Positions 36,898 through 46,460 are shown, numbered from the stretch's first letter. The stretch: 64,000 bases of DNA from Elusimicrobiota bacterium (GCA_041658405.1 JBBAAG010000008.1:1-64000); one strand, 5' to 3'. Notes: generated from the letters alone by a model not told the origin. Numbers and translations: made by a program.

Positions 36898-37281
36898 ATG
36901 GCAAAAAAAGTTTTAGTAGCGGATGATGACCAAAACATTTCTGATCTTTTGAAGATTGCATTGGAAGGATATGGTTATGATGTTACTATCGCGCGGGATG
37001 GCGCTCAAGCTATAAAAAAAGCGATTGAAATAAAACCTGATGTTTTGATCCTTGATATTATGATGCCGAAAGCTGATGGCTGTGAAGTGTTGAAGGTAGT
37101 TAAAAGTATGCCGGACCTCCAAAAAGTTGGGATTATAATGCTTACCAGCAAAAATTTGATTAAGGATATTGAAACTACGTTCTCATTAGGTGCGGATAAT
37201 TATGTTACAAAACCGTTCCAGATTGACCGGTTAGTTGCGAAGATAGAGAAGTTGTGCGGGGAGAAAAATAAAAAGTTGTGA
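36898..37281 (+). CDS. Stand-alone response regulator receiver protein
   Basis: The 127-residue CheY-like protein has the acidic pocket ADDDQN (D9-D11), the phospho-accepting aspartate at about D53 (LILDIMMPKADG), a conserved T83 (IIMLTSKN) and K105 (YVTKPF). There is no output domain. It overlaps the diguanylate cyclase gene by four bases, so the two are probably co-translated, and it could receive phosphate from the histidine kinase at 27274-29136 on the other side of the restriction island. Confidence 0.94.
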   Translation: MAKKVLVADDDQNISDLLKIALEGYGYDVTIARDGAQAIKKAIEIKPDVLILDIMMPKADGCEVLKVVKSMPDLQKVGIIMLTSKNLIKDIETTFSLGADNYVTKPFQIDRLVAKIEKLCGEKNKKL

Positions 37282-38426
37282 TTGAAGTACTAACCTTTTT
37301 CATGTTTTTTGTTACAGTTCCGTTACTTGTATTAACCATTTCAGGGTATATCAAGGTGCGGAAACATGTTAACTCGCTAGAACATGCGGTTAAGCAAAAG
37401 GATGAGGATCTAAAACTTATCAATGAACTCGGGGTGGAGATAACGTCGGTACTTGATATCGAACGGTTGCTCCCGAAGATAATTGACGCATTTGCACGTG
37501 CGGGGAAGGTTAATAAAGCGTCATTAATGTTATTAGACGAAGCAACGGGTGTGCTTGAGATAAAAGCAAGCCTTGGGTTATCCTCCCGGGCGATTGAGTA
37601 TGTACGCCCAAAACTAGGGGAAGGTATTGCCGGGATCGCGGCGTCCACCGGGAAAACAATGCTTATCGATGATACAAGCAGGGATAGGGTGTTATACAAA
37701 GAATATATCGACGGTACAACGAACCCGCGCCCGGTTGAATCATTGTTAGCTTTACCGCTGATATTTAAAGGTAAGGTTATTGGTGTAATAAACCTTGATT
37801 CCAAGATCACGGGTGAACCGTTTATCCGTAATGACGCGAAGTTGTTGTCTATCCTCGCAAGCCAGGCCGCTGTGGCAATTACTAACGCGCAATTGTATAA
37901 CCTCGCAATCACCGATGGGCTTACAAAACTGTATATCCACCGGTACTTCCAGATGCGGTTATCCCAGGAGGTTGACCGCGCAAAACGGTACAATATGCCG
38001 TTGACTCTGATTATGCTGGATATCGATAAATTTAAAGTCTTAAACGATACCTACGGCCACCAGGTTGGGGATCTTGTATTGGTAAGTGTTTCAAAAGCTA
38101 TTACTGCAACGCTGCGGAGTTCGGATATCGCTGCGCGGTATGGCGGGGAGGAGTTCGCAGTTGTCCTCACGGAGACAGATATTGATGATGCTGTATACGT
38201 TGCTGAACGGTTAAGGAAAACTGTTGAGGATAATGTTGTGGAGGCCGGGTCTGATAAAGTTAAGGCGCAAATATCGCTGGGGATATCAAGCCTTATTCCA
38301 TCGCAAAAGGATGTAATTGATAAAGACGAACTTATCCGCCGTGCGGATGCTGCGTTGTATTATTCAAAACAACAGGGGCGGAATCGTTATACTGTATACG
38401 ATAAAATAGGGGATACAAAAAAGTAA
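37278..38426 (+). CDS. GAF-GGDEF diguanylate cyclase
   Basis: The 382-residue protein has an N-terminal membrane helix, a short coiled coil, a GAF domain (about residues 45-200) and a GGDEF domain with an active-site GGEEF at about 289-293 in ARYGGEEFAVV. The inhibitory I-site RxxD is present as RSSD five residues upstream of it, so product inhibition by cyclic di-GMP is likely. It makes cyclic di-GMP from GTP. The GTG start overlaps the receiver gene stop, which suggests the pair forms one signalling unit. Confidence 0.93.
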   Translation: MIEVLTFFMFFVTVPLLVLTISGYIKVRKHVNSLEHAVKQKDEDLKLINELGVEITSVLDIERLLPKIIDAFARAGKVNKASLMLLDEATGVLEIKASLGLSSRAIEYVRPKLGEGIAGIAASTGKTMLIDDTSRDRVLYKEYIDGTTNPRPVESLLALPLIFKGKVIGVINLDSKITGEPFIRNDAKLLSILASQAAVAITNAQLYNLAITDGLTKLYIHRYFQMRLSQEVDRAKRYNMPLTLIMLDIDKFKVLNDTYGHQVGDLVLVSVSKAITATLRSSDIAARYGGEEFAVVLTETDIDDAVYVAERLRKTVEDNVVEAGSDKVKAQISLGISSLIPSQKDVIDKDELIRRADAALYYSKQQGRNRYTVYDKIGDTKK

Positions 38427-38432
38427 ATTTAT

Positions 38433-39230
38433 ATGTTAAAACTATCAGTTTGTGAACACCTTATCCCGGGGGATAGTTACGAAAAAAAGTTTGAGGTTCT
38501 TGATACCAATAAAATTGATGCTATTGATCTTGACGGTAACGATCTTGCTAGGAAGTATGATACCCTCGTGGAGGTAATGAAAATTTCACCCGTAAGAATC
38601 TCTGCTATCCGGACAGGTTACCGCGGGTGTTTGCTAGATGACAATCCTGAACAACGTAACCTCGCGGTGGGTGATATCAAAAAATTATTGGATTACGCGG
38701 GAAAACTTAATGCTGCTGGTGTTGTGGTGGTACCGATCTACGGTGCTGCACGGTTGCCGGATCTTCATCCTCTCAAAGGGCAGTTGCAGGTGGAAGAAGA
38801 GATGCTGACACTGTTGTTATCCACGCTTGCGGAGTACGCGTGGAAACAAGGTACCCGCGTGTTGTTACAGCCAATGAACCGTTATGAAACTCATCTAGTG
38901 CGTAATGTGAACGAAGCGGTGTATTATGTTAACCGTGTCGATCATCCGGGCTTACGTATAGCAACACATGTGTTCCACATGAATATTGAGGAACCAAATT
39001 TTAGTGATCCGTTTACCACCTTGGGTAGTATGCTTTCACAAATATATCTGTCAGACTCAAACTACCAATCCCCGGGGTATGGGCATTTAAATATTAAACA
39101 CGTGTTTGATCAATTACAAAAAAATGGGTATACCGGGTACGTAACACTTGACTATATCCCGTCGGATAAACTTGACCCGTTAACCGAACTTGTGAGTGTA
39201 ACCAAAGCAATGTATAACCTTTGGTGGTAA
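38433..39230 (+). CDS. Sugar phosphate isomerase/epimerase-like TIM barrel protein
   Basis: The 265-residue product belongs to the xylose isomerase-like (AP endonuclease 2) TIM barrel family. Metal-site segments are visible: LLQPMNRYE, THVFHMNIEE and YLSDSNYQSPGYGHLN. These enzymes usually act on keto-sugars, inosose or tagatose-type substrates with a divalent metal; the substrate here cannot be told. It is six bases after the diguanylate cyclase and 30 bases before the aldo/keto reductase, so it may join them in one transcript. Confidence 0.85.
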   Translation: MLKLSVCEHLIPGDSYEKKFEVLDTNKIDAIDLDGNDLARKYDTLVEVMKISPVRISAIRTGYRGCLLDDNPEQRNLAVGDIKKLLDYAGKLNAAGVVVVPIYGAARLPDLHPLKGQLQVEEEMLTLLLSTLAEYAWKQGTRVLLQPMNRYETHLVRNVNEAVYYVNRVDHPGLRIATHVFHMNIEEPNFSDPFTTLGSMLSQIYLSDSNYQSPGYGHLNIKHVFDQLQKNGYTGYVTLDYIPSDKLDPLTELVSVTKAMYNLWW

Positions 39231-39260
39231 ATTTATTAACAAAAGGGGAGTGAGAATAAT

Positions 39261-40208
39261 ATGAAGATGGCAGTTTTAGGGAACACTGGGTTAAGGGTAA
39301 GCACGTTATGTTTTGGTACGCTGCCTATGGGCCCGTTGGAGAGTAATATTTCAATCCCTGAGGGTGCTAAAGTTTTGCGTAAAGCGTTTGAGCTCGGGGT
39401 TAATTTTGTGGATACCGCGCATACTTACCGCACATACGAGTATATACGTGAAGCGAAACGCGGGTGGGATAATAAACTGATTATTGCCACAAAGTTCGGC
39501 CTTACTGCCGCAGGGGAAGTTAAGGATGGGGTTGAGAAAGCGTTGAATGATATGGAACTTGACTATCTAGATATTGTACTTCTGCATAGTGCGCGTGCAG
39601 AAGATCCTTTTGTACGGTTTAAAGAAACACTTGCGGTATTAAAAGAGTATAAAACTGCGGGGAAAATTAAGCATATCGGTTTATCATCGCATTCTGTGGT
39701 TAGTATTAACCAGGCGGCAGTGCATCCGGATATCGAAGTTATACATCCGCTTATAAACTATAAAGGCCTCGGGATCATTAGCGGTACCGCAGAGGATATG
39801 GTTAACTCCATAAAAATTGCCAGGGGTAATGGTAAAGGCGTTTATGCAATGAAAGTTTTTGCCGGGGGTAACCTTCTGGATAATTATTCGGAATCAATTG
39901 ATTATATTGTAAAAAATGAGATTGTTGATTCAATGGCAATCGGGATGGTTACTGAACAGGAAGTGGCAGTGAATGCTGAGTATATCACTACCGGCAAAAT
40001 ACCCAGTACTGAAAAGGATAAGATCAGGACAACAGGGAAACATGTTATCGTTCTCGGGTTTTGTAAAGGCTGCGGGAAGTGTGTGGAAACATGCCCGAAT
40101 TTCGCGATTACCCTGGTCGATAAAAAAGCTGTGGTTGAGAAAGAAAAGTGTCTCATATGCGGGTACTGCGGCGGGGTGTGTCCCGAACTTGCAATCCGTG
40201 TGGTGTAA
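39261..40208 (+). CDS. Aldo/keto reductase with C-terminal 4Fe-4S domain
   Basis: The 315-residue protein has an aldo/keto reductase barrel (LGNTGLRVSTLCFGTLPMG, then FVDTAHTYRTYEYI with the catalytic Asp and Tyr, and IATKFG). The last 60 residues hold two ferredoxin cluster motifs, CKGCGKCVETCP and CLICGYCGGVCP. The fusion is a known type in anaerobes and suggests that electrons pass between NAD(P)H and ferredoxin or that clusters act in assembly; this is inferred. A GGGGAG sequence lies before the ATG. Confidence 0.9.
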   Translation: MKMAVLGNTGLRVSTLCFGTLPMGPLESNISIPEGAKVLRKAFELGVNFVDTAHTYRTYEYIREAKRGWDNKLIIATKFGLTAAGEVKDGVEKALNDMELDYLDIVLLHSARAEDPFVRFKETLAVLKEYKTAGKIKHIGLSSHSVVSINQAAVHPDIEVIHPLINYKGLGIISGTAEDMVNSIKIARGNGKGVYAMKVFAGGNLLDNYSESIDYIVKNEIVDSMAIGMVTEQEVAVNAEYITTGKIPSTEKDKIRTTGKHVIVLGFCKGCGKCVETCPNFAITLVDKKAVVEKEKCLICGYCGGVCPELAIRVV

Positions 40209-40237
40209 GAAAAAATAAGTATTGAGAGTAATGTTGT

Positions 40238-41407
40238 ATGTCTAAAGTATCAATCGTTAAGTGCAGTACATATTCCCAGAACGTTTTGTTTGATGCGGTA
40301 AAACATAGTGTTGGCCTCGTTGGTGGGATCGATGCGTTTGTTAAATCCGGGGAGAAAGTTTTACTTAAACCCAACCTCCTGATGGCTGCGGTTCCAGAGA
40401 AAGGTATTACTACCCACCCTGAATTTATCCGCGCGGTTATCCGCCTCGTAAAAACAGCGGGCGGTGTGGTATCACTCGGGGATAGTTACGGCGGGACTTC
40501 GGATAGTGTTGATAAAGTATGGGGTGATACCGGGATGCTGAAACTCGCGCAGGAGGAAGGTGTTGAACTTGTTAAACTTGAAACTTCCGGTGTGCGTGAG
40601 TTCAAGCTTAGTAACGGGTTACCGGAGTTATACGTATCAAACACAGTGTTTGAGTTTGATAAAGTTATTTCATTGCCAAAACTTAAAACTCATGCGTTGA
40701 CAACGTTTACCTGTGCGGTAAAAAATATGTATGGCGTAATCCCCGGGGTTCGTAAGTCGGATTATCATAGATTTCTCCCAAGCCCGGATGAGTTTTGTGT
40801 ATTATTATCTGAACTCGTAATCAAAATTCCGCCGGTATTGACTATTGTTGACGGTATTATAGGGATGGAAGGCGATGGTCCGTCCGCCGGGATTCTGCGG
40901 GAATGCGGGTTAATCCTCGCGGGGAGTAGTGTTTTTGAGATTGATGAGGTCACTGCACGGATTATGGGCGTACCGGATGAACTTAACCCCATGAAAAAAG
41001 CGTATATGTCGTTAGGCGTAAATATATCTCCTGAAATTGTCGGGGAAACTATGGAGAGCGCTAAGATCCCGGGGTTTGTTCTTCCTTCAACAAAAAGTGT
41101 GCAGAGTATTTTGCTGACATACCTGCCGAAGTGGTTACAAAAAATGTTAATGCGTATGTTCCGCATGCATATGAAGATTAATACAAAAAAATGCGTGCTC
41201 TGCATGACCTGCTATAAGAGGTGTCCAAAAAATGCGATCACAAAAAACCGGAAGAAGCTTAAGATAAACCTCAATACTTGTGTTTCATGTATGTGCTGCC
41301 ATGAGTTGTGTAAGTATAAAGCCGTGGATTTGGAGTACACATTATTTGCGCGTGTATTGTTGAAAATAAAATCGTTTGGTAAAATTAACAGTAATAAAAA
41401 GAAGTAA
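40238..41407 (+). CDS. DUF362 iron-sulfur protein
   Basis: The 389-residue product has a DUF362 domain (KVLLKPNLLMAAVPEKGITT, HPEFIRAVIRLVK, SLPKLKTHALTTFTCAVKN) and a C-terminal two-cluster ferredoxin region (CVLCMTCYKRCP and CVSCMCCHELC). Function of DUF362 proteins is uncertain; several sit beside redox enzymes in anaerobes. It follows the Fe-S aldo/keto reductase by 29 bases and likely shares its pathway. Confidence 0.88.
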   Translation: MSKVSIVKCSTYSQNVLFDAVKHSVGLVGGIDAFVKSGEKVLLKPNLLMAAVPEKGITTHPEFIRAVIRLVKTAGGVVSLGDSYGGTSDSVDKVWGDTGMLKLAQEEGVELVKLETSGVREFKLSNGLPELYVSNTVFEFDKVISLPKLKTHALTTFTCAVKNMYGVIPGVRKSDYHRFLPSPDEFCVLLSELVIKIPPVLTIVDGIIGMEGDGPSAGILRECGLILAGSSVFEIDEVTARIMGVPDELNPMKKAYMSLGVNISPEIVGETMESAKIPGFVLPSTKSVQSILLTYLPKWLQKMLMRMFRMHMKINTKKCVLCMTCYKRCPKNAITKNRKKLKINLNTCVSCMCCHELCKYKAVDLEYTLFARVLLKIKSFGKINSNKKK

Positions 41408-41451
41408 AATAAGGTTGATTCAGTAGATTAAAGGAGTTAGAGGGTGTAATT

Positions 41452-42243
41452 ATGAAATTAGGTATTATCACAAGTTCATTGAGGATGGAGCTTAAACAGT
41501 CACTGGAAACCGCAAAGAAGTTAGGCGCGGATGGCGTGCAGTTACGGAATGTCGGCGGTGAGCTTGACCCTGAGAAGTTGAATACTAAAACCGCACGGGA
41601 AGATTTTTTGCATTACATGCAAAACCTTAACCTTGAAATCTCTGCGCTGTGCGGTGATCTCGGGGGTTATACAAATACGGAGAAAATTGAGTGGCTTATC
41701 ATGAGGTCAAAACAAATGGTTGACCTTGCGGTGGATCTTAAAACAAATATTATTACTACGCATATCGGTTTATTAACGGAAGATGAAACTACGCCGCAGT
41801 ATAAGTCAATGTTTACCGCATGTAAGGAACTTGGTGCGTATGCGGAGAACCACGGGTGTTACTTCGCAGCGGAAACCGGCCCGGAGGATACTACGCTTAT
41901 GCGTAAACTATTTGAGAAAATCGGGGGTAATGGGTTAAAGATAAACTATGACCCTGCGAATCTTACCGGTAAAGGATTTGATCATTTTAAGGGTGTGGAA
42001 GTTCTTAAGGATTATATTGTGCATACCCACGCAAAGGATGCTGTGCGGACACCTGAAGGTAAGATGAAAGAAGTGGAACTCGGGGAGGGGAATGTTGATT
42101 TCCCGAAGTATATTGCTTTACTCAACGAAAACGGGTATAACGGGTATTACACTATCGAACGTGAATTGCGGGATAACCCTGTGGAAACTCTTACCCGCGC
42201 GGTTGCGTTTATGCGCAGGATGGAGAAAGAGTTGAAAGTGTGA
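41452..42243 (+). CDS. Sugar phosphate isomerase/epimerase-like TIM barrel protein
   Basis: The 263-residue product is a second xylose isomerase-like TIM barrel protein, with FAAETGPEDTTLMRKLF, NYDPANLTGKGFDHF, HTHAKDAV and YTIERELRDNP, which include the usual Glu, Asp, His and Glu metal ligands. It is closer to the family average than the paralogue at 38433-39230. The two may take sequential steps in one sugar or inositol pathway. Its last codons overlap the next gene by four bases. Confidence 0.88.
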   Translation: MKLGIITSSLRMELKQSLETAKKLGADGVQLRNVGGELDPEKLNTKTAREDFLHYMQNLNLEISALCGDLGGYTNTEKIEWLIMRSKQMVDLAVDLKTNIITTHIGLLTEDETTPQYKSMFTACKELGAYAENHGCYFAAETGPEDTTLMRKLFEKIGGNGLKINYDPANLTGKGFDHFKGVEVLKDYIVHTHAKDAVRTPEGKMKEVELGEGNVDFPKYIALLNENGYNGYYTIERELRDNPVETLTRAVAFMRRMEKELKV

Positions 42244-43202
42244 CAACGGATCTCACGAGTGTACCAAAAAAAATATTGTTAACCTTTCTCGCAATCGCTA
42301 CGGTTGCAGGGGTTGCTATCCACACGGTTAATTTCGCGAATAATGCTGCCGAAACTGAACAGGAACCGGTATTATCGCTGGATAGCTGGCAGTCATTAGC
42401 GGATGAGTTTGAACGCAAGATCGAACGTTTTGACGGGCAGGTGGGGTTTGTTTTAAAAGACCTTAAGACAGGGTATACTGCCAAGTATAACGCTGATATC
42501 CTGATTCCCAGTGCGAGTATTGTTAAAATACCTATTATGGCGGCGGTACTCCAAAAAGTTGAAGACCGGCAGTTGGAGATTGGGAGTTTGATTACGTTAC
42601 AGCGTTCTGACCGCGTTGGAGGGTCAGGACGGTTAAAGTACAGCGGGGTGGGGAGTAAGTATACGGTAAGTTATCTTCTTCATGCGATGATTACCCAGAG
42701 TGATAATACTGCTACGCAAATGCTTACCCGCACACTGGGGTTTGAGTATCTCGAAAAATATTTTAAGTCACTGGGGTTGAATAATACGAATATGGTCCGC
42801 GGGATTATGGACCTCCGTGCGAGGAATCGCGGGATTGAAAATTATACTACGGCTAATGATATGGTTATCATCCTGGAAAAAATTTATCGTAAACAATGTA
42901 GCAGCGCTTTGTCGTGCGAGTATATGATAGACTTAATGAAACAACAGCATATTAATGACCGGCTAAACAGCGGGCTTCCAAAAGGATGGACGGTAGCGCA
43001 TAAGACCGGCCTTATCCGCGGGGTATGCCATGATGTCGGGATAATATTTCATCCCCGTGGCGATTTTGTTATTGTTGTGTTACTTAATAAAGTTAATAAT
43101 TATAAAACCGCAAAACGGTTTATCGGTACACTTGCACGGGTGGCGTTTAATTATTATGATAACGGGTACGAACTGCCGTTTTATACGTCAAGCGATAATT
43201 GA
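42240..43202 (+). CDS. Class A beta-lactamase-like serine hydrolase
   Basis: The 320-residue protein has an N-terminal membrane segment and the beta-lactamase class A fold motifs: SxxK in PSASIVKIPIM (S93, K96), SDN at about 154-156 and KTG in AHKTGLIRG (K255). It may be a true beta-lactamase, an endopeptidase or an inactive cell-wall binding protein; resistance cannot be inferred from sequence alone. The GTG start at 42240 overlaps the upstream stop. Confidence 0.85.
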   Translation: MTTDLTSVPKKILLTFLAIATVAGVAIHTVNFANNAAETEQEPVLSLDSWQSLADEFERKIERFDGQVGFVLKDLKTGYTAKYNADILIPSASIVKIPIMAAVLQKVEDRQLEIGSLITLQRSDRVGGSGRLKYSGVGSKYTVSYLLHAMITQSDNTATQMLTRTLGFEYLEKYFKSLGLNNTNMVRGIMDLRARNRGIENYTTANDMVIILEKIYRKQCSSALSCEYMIDLMKQQHINDRLNSGLPKGWTVAHKTGLIRGVCHDVGIIFHPRGDFVIVVLLNKVNNYKTAKRFIGTLARVAFNYYDNGYELPFYTSSDN

Positions 43203-43261
43203 TTGAAAAATTATTATGGTAAGATTTAAGTACAGCAAGTATGTGGAAGAAGGAAGTTAAG

Positions 43262-44545
43262 ATGTCGTTATTAACAAAAAATGGTGCTATTATTACCGCA
43301 ATTACAGCGTTATTGCTCGCTGGATGCCAGGTATCAACTTCGCAGGATTCTAAGGGTGTTACACAGAATGTAACCGCGAAAAAAGTTGAGCCCCAGCTTC
43401 CGCCGTTACCAACTGAGATACGGGGAATACATTTATCCGCATGGGCAGCGGGGACTGAGAAAACCCGGGCTTTAGTTGAAAAGTATATCGAAGGGACAGA
43501 AATTAACACCATAGTTATCGGTATTAAAGAGCATGAGGGTAAAGTATATATTCCGGGTGTTGCAACAGCTGATAAAATCGGGGCGTATCAGGAAACTGCA
43601 CCGGATATCCAGGAGTATCTTAAGTATCTAAGAAGTAAAGGGGTTTATACTATCGCCAGGATTGTGGTGTTCAAAGATAAGTATTATTCCAAAAGTAACC
43701 CGAAGTATGCGGTAAAAACTCCGGCTGGGGAGGTTTGGACTGACCGCCGGGGTGTGTCGTGGTCTGATCCGTACCAAAAAGTTGTGTGGGATTATAATAT
43801 TGAAATCGCAAAACGCGCGGTTGAGCTCGGGTTTAATGAAATACAGTGGGATTATATTCGGTTCCCGTCAGATGGGCCTACTAAACTTTGCAGGTATTCT
43901 TATGCTCAGCATAACTCGTCTTCATCAGCGTATGCGTTGGTAAACTTTCTTAAATATTCCCGGGAGCAGCTTGCTCCATTGGGGGCTAAAGTGTCAATCG
44001 ACGTTTTTGGCCTTACCCCGAGTGTCCAGCATGACATGGGTATCGGCCAAAAAATTGTCCTAATGACAAATGAAGTGGATTATGTATCCCCGATGTGTTA
44101 TCCGTCGCACTACGCTAAGGGCGAGTACGGGCTGCCGTATCCTAACGCTGAACCCTATAAGACTGTATACCGCAGTGTTAGCGACGGGATTGCAAGAATA
44201 CCCACAGAAAAAATGAGGCCGTACCTCCAGGATTTTTCGATGGGCTATAAGTATGGCGCGTTTGAGATACGTTCGCAGATACAGGCAACCTACGACGCAG
44301 GGGTTAAGTCCTGGCTTCTCTGGGATCCTAACTGTAAATACACACAGGAAGCGTTTTGTGCAAAGAACGCGGATCCTGTACAGTGCAGCAGTACTACATT
44401 CCGTAAGATGTTGAACACCCGGGGTTTGGCGTATCCGGAATTCAAGCGGAAGGTAACAAAAAAAGTAGTAACACAACCGTCTTCCGCGCAGGTAATGAAG
44501 AGTACGGATATACCGCCTGTGTTAGATGAAGAGAAAGCGAAATAA
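43262..44545 (+). CDS. DUF4015 putative glycoside hydrolase, lipoprotein
   Basis: The product of about 427 residues starts with a lipoprotein signal (ALLLAGCQVS; the cysteine near residue 20 would be lipidated). It then shows the DUF4015 glycosidase domain, with EIRGIHLSAWAAG, SDPYQKVVWDYNIEIAKRAV and GFNEIQWDYIRFPSDG. Members resemble alpha-amylase barrels, and the conserved IQWDYIRFP segment contains the likely acidic residues. ATG at 43262 is preferred over ATG at 43241 because GGAAG precedes it. Location: probably outer or inner membrane surface. Confidence 0.85.
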   Translation: MSLLTKNGAIITAITALLLAGCQVSTSQDSKGVTQNVTAKKVEPQLPPLPTEIRGIHLSAWAAGTEKTRALVEKYIEGTEINTIVIGIKEHEGKVYIPGVATADKIGAYQETAPDIQEYLKYLRSKGVYTIARIVVFKDKYYSKSNPKYAVKTPAGEVWTDRRGVSWSDPYQKVVWDYNIEIAKRAVELGFNEIQWDYIRFPSDGPTKLCRYSYAQHNSSSSAYALVNFLKYSREQLAPLGAKVSIDVFGLTPSVQHDMGIGQKIVLMTNEVDYVSPMCYPSHYAKGEYGLPYPNAEPYKTVYRSVSDGIARIPTEKMRPYLQDFSMGYKYGAFEIRSQIQATYDAGVKSWLLWDPNCKYTQEAFCAKNADPVQCSSTTFRKMLNTRGLAYPEFKRKVTKKVVTQPSSAQVMKSTDIPPVLDEEKAK

Positions 44546-44551
44546 GAAGTA

Positions 44552-45544
44552 ATGGCTATTTCAGTAGTTGTACCGGTTTACAATGAAGTACAGTCTGTAG
44601 TAACGCTTAACGACGAAATTGTTAATGTTCTTAATTCTATAAAACAGGAATACGAAATTATTTATATCGATGACGGGTCTACGGATAGCAGTTATGATTC
44701 ACTAAAGAAAATTGCAGCAGTGAATCACCGGGTTAAGGTTATTAAGTTCACGCGTAATTTCGGGCAGTCAGCGGCGCTTTCTGCAGGGGTTGGGTTTGCT
44801 AAGTATGAAATAGTTGTGACACTCGACGCTGACCTCCAGAACGATCCTCGAGATATACCGTTACTCCTTGAAAAACTTGAGTACGGGTATGATCTTGTGT
44901 CAGGCTGGAGGAAAAAACGTTATGACCCGTTTCTTACGCGTAAGTTACCCTCGGTGATCGCTAATATTATTATCCGTATGGTTACCGGTGTTAAACTCCA
45001 CGATTTCGGGTGTACCCTTAAAGCTTACCGCAAAAAGTTTTTGGTTAATATAAAAATTTATGGCGAAATGCACAGGTTATTGCCAGCATACCTCTCGGCG
45101 TATGGCGCAAAGATTACTGAAGTAGTGGTCAACCATCGTTCCCGGGAGTATGGTAAGTCAAAGTACGGCCTTACCCGTACGTTCAAAGTTTTGCTTGACC
45201 TGTTAACCACAAAGTTTATGCTTGGATACTCGTCAAAACCATCCTATATCCTTGGCGGATGGGGGTTATTCCTGTGTATATCAGGTTGTATCTGCGGGGC
45301 AGTAGTGTTAGTGAATAAGTTTATGTATAACATATACGCTTATAAACAACCGTTATTATGGCTTGCGATGTTTCTCGGGATAATCGGGACACAGTTTATT
45401 GCGTTCGGCCTGCTTGCGGAACTTGTAGTGAGGATGTATTATTCATCTGAGAATAAGAATTCGTATATGATAGACACCATTATCTCAAATAATGATGCTA
45501 ATCTTCAGTTTGACTTCGGGAAAACTGTTGAAGTTAAGATGTAA
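44552..45544 (+). CDS. Family 2 glycosyltransferase, polyprenyl-phosphate type
   Basis: The 330-residue protein has a GT-A domain (SVVVPVYNEVQSVVTLND, IYIDDGSTDSS, VTLDADLQNDP) and two C-terminal membrane helices (near residues 230-255 and 270-300). The layout is that of ArnC/GtrB-like enzymes, which transfer a sugar from a nucleotide donor to undecaprenyl phosphate. It could supply the DUF2723 protein or wall polymers, but no direct link is visible. It is six bases after the DUF4015 gene. Confidence 0.92.
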   Translation: MAISVVVPVYNEVQSVVTLNDEIVNVLNSIKQEYEIIYIDDGSTDSSYDSLKKIAAVNHRVKVIKFTRNFGQSAALSAGVGFAKYEIVVTLDADLQNDPRDIPLLLEKLEYGYDLVSGWRKKRYDPFLTRKLPSVIANIIIRMVTGVKLHDFGCTLKAYRKKFLVNIKIYGEMHRLLPAYLSAYGAKITEVVVNHRSREYGKSKYGLTRTFKVLLDLLTTKFMLGYSSKPSYILGGWGLFLCISGCICGAVVLVNKFMYNIYAYKQPLLWLAMFLGIIGTQFIAFGLLAELVVRMYYSSENKNSYMIDTIISNNDANLQFDFGKTVEVKM

Positions 45545-45555
45545 CCCGCAAAATA

Positions 45556-46377
45556 TTATAACTCGATTGTATTGCCTTCAGTTGCGGCGTAACACAGTAC
45601 CCCAGATTTTTTTGCCTGGTAACCCGCCAATATTTTATCGAGTTCAGCGTCAGTGCGTTCCGGGTCATGGTGGAAGAAATATAAACTCTTTACCTTAGCA
45701 TCTACTGCCAGCTGGTATGCTTGTTCAAACGATGAGTGCCCCCAGCCATGCTTATTTTTTAGTTCAGCGGTGGTGAAGTTTGAATCGTGGATAAGGACGT
45801 CAACGCCGTTACAAAAACTGGTAATATTGTCATACTTTTTTGGTAATTTGTCCGGGATAAGTTCGTTGTCCGTAAGGAAAACAAGTTTTTTGCCGTTATG
45901 TTCGAACTTAAACCCCTGGCATCCGCCGGGATGGGTTGCCGTGATCGCTGACATTGATGCTTTCCCGCTGCCAATTGTTTCCGGGCAAGCATCAATAAAA
46001 TTAATTTTTGCTTTAAGGTCACGGAAGTCGATCGGGAAGTACCGGAATTCCATCTGGTTTGTCAAAATATCTTTTAACCGTTTATGCGAAACTTTGCAGC
46101 TATAAATATCTATTACAACATTAGGGTCGTATGCCGGTGCAAAAAAGGGAAATCCCTGGACATGATCCCAGTGCGAGTGTGTGATCAGCAGGACGATATG
46201 TTTGACTTCCTGTTTCTGGAGAAGGATGCCAAGTTTACGGATGCCTGTACCGGAATCAATTATTAGATGTTCATCGTTTATATGTAAGTTTAAACACGTA
46301 GTGTTTCCGCCGTACCGCGCAGTATCTGCTCCCGGTGTGGGTATTGACCCGCGGACGCCCCAGAATTTTAGGTGCAT
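45556..46377 (-). CDS. Metallo-beta-lactamase fold hydrolase, phosphodiesterase-like
   Basis: The 273-residue product starts MHLKFWGVRGSIPTPGADTA, followed by YGGNTTCL, and shows the metal motif THSHWDHVQGFPFF with further ligands in TDNELIP, HDSNFT and GHSSFEQA. The GVRGSIP/PTPG start marks the cAMP phosphodiesterase/RNase Z-like branch of the fold. It faces the glycosyltransferase gene tail to tail with 11 bases between stop codons. An extended -10 promoter is visible upstream. Confidence 0.85.
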   Translation of the reverse strand: MHLKFWGVRGSIPTPGADTARYGGNTTCLNLHINDEHLIIDSGTGIRKLGILLQKQEVKHIVLLITHSHWDHVQGFPFFAPAYDPNVVIDIYSCKVSHKRLKDILTNQMEFRYFPIDFRDLKAKINFIDACPETIGSGKASMSAITATHPGGCQGFKFEHNGKKLVFLTDNELIPDKLPKKYDNITSFCNGVDVLIHDSNFTTAELKNKHGWGHSSFEQAYQLAVDAKVKSLYFFHHDPERTDAELDKILAGYQAKKSGVLCYAATEGNTIEL

Positions 46378-46449
46378 AAAGTTGTGTCCCTCTTCCTTTC
46401 ATGTCACACAAAAATGTACGTTTAAATTGATAAAACAATTATAAAATAT

Positions 46450-46460
46450 ATTATATCATA
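46450..46460 (-). promoter_or_regulatory. Extended -10 promoter for the metallo-hydrolase gene
   Basis: On the minus strand the sequence TATGATATAAT is a perfect extended -10 (TGnTATAAT). It sits about 73 bases before the ATG at 46377, giving a 5' leader of about 65 bases. No clear -35 element is needed for such promoters. Confidence 0.55.

Noticed and set aside
42240..43202. Antibiotic resistance beta-lactamase
   Set aside because: The motifs fit the class A fold, but many wall enzymes share them and nothing in context supports a resistance role.
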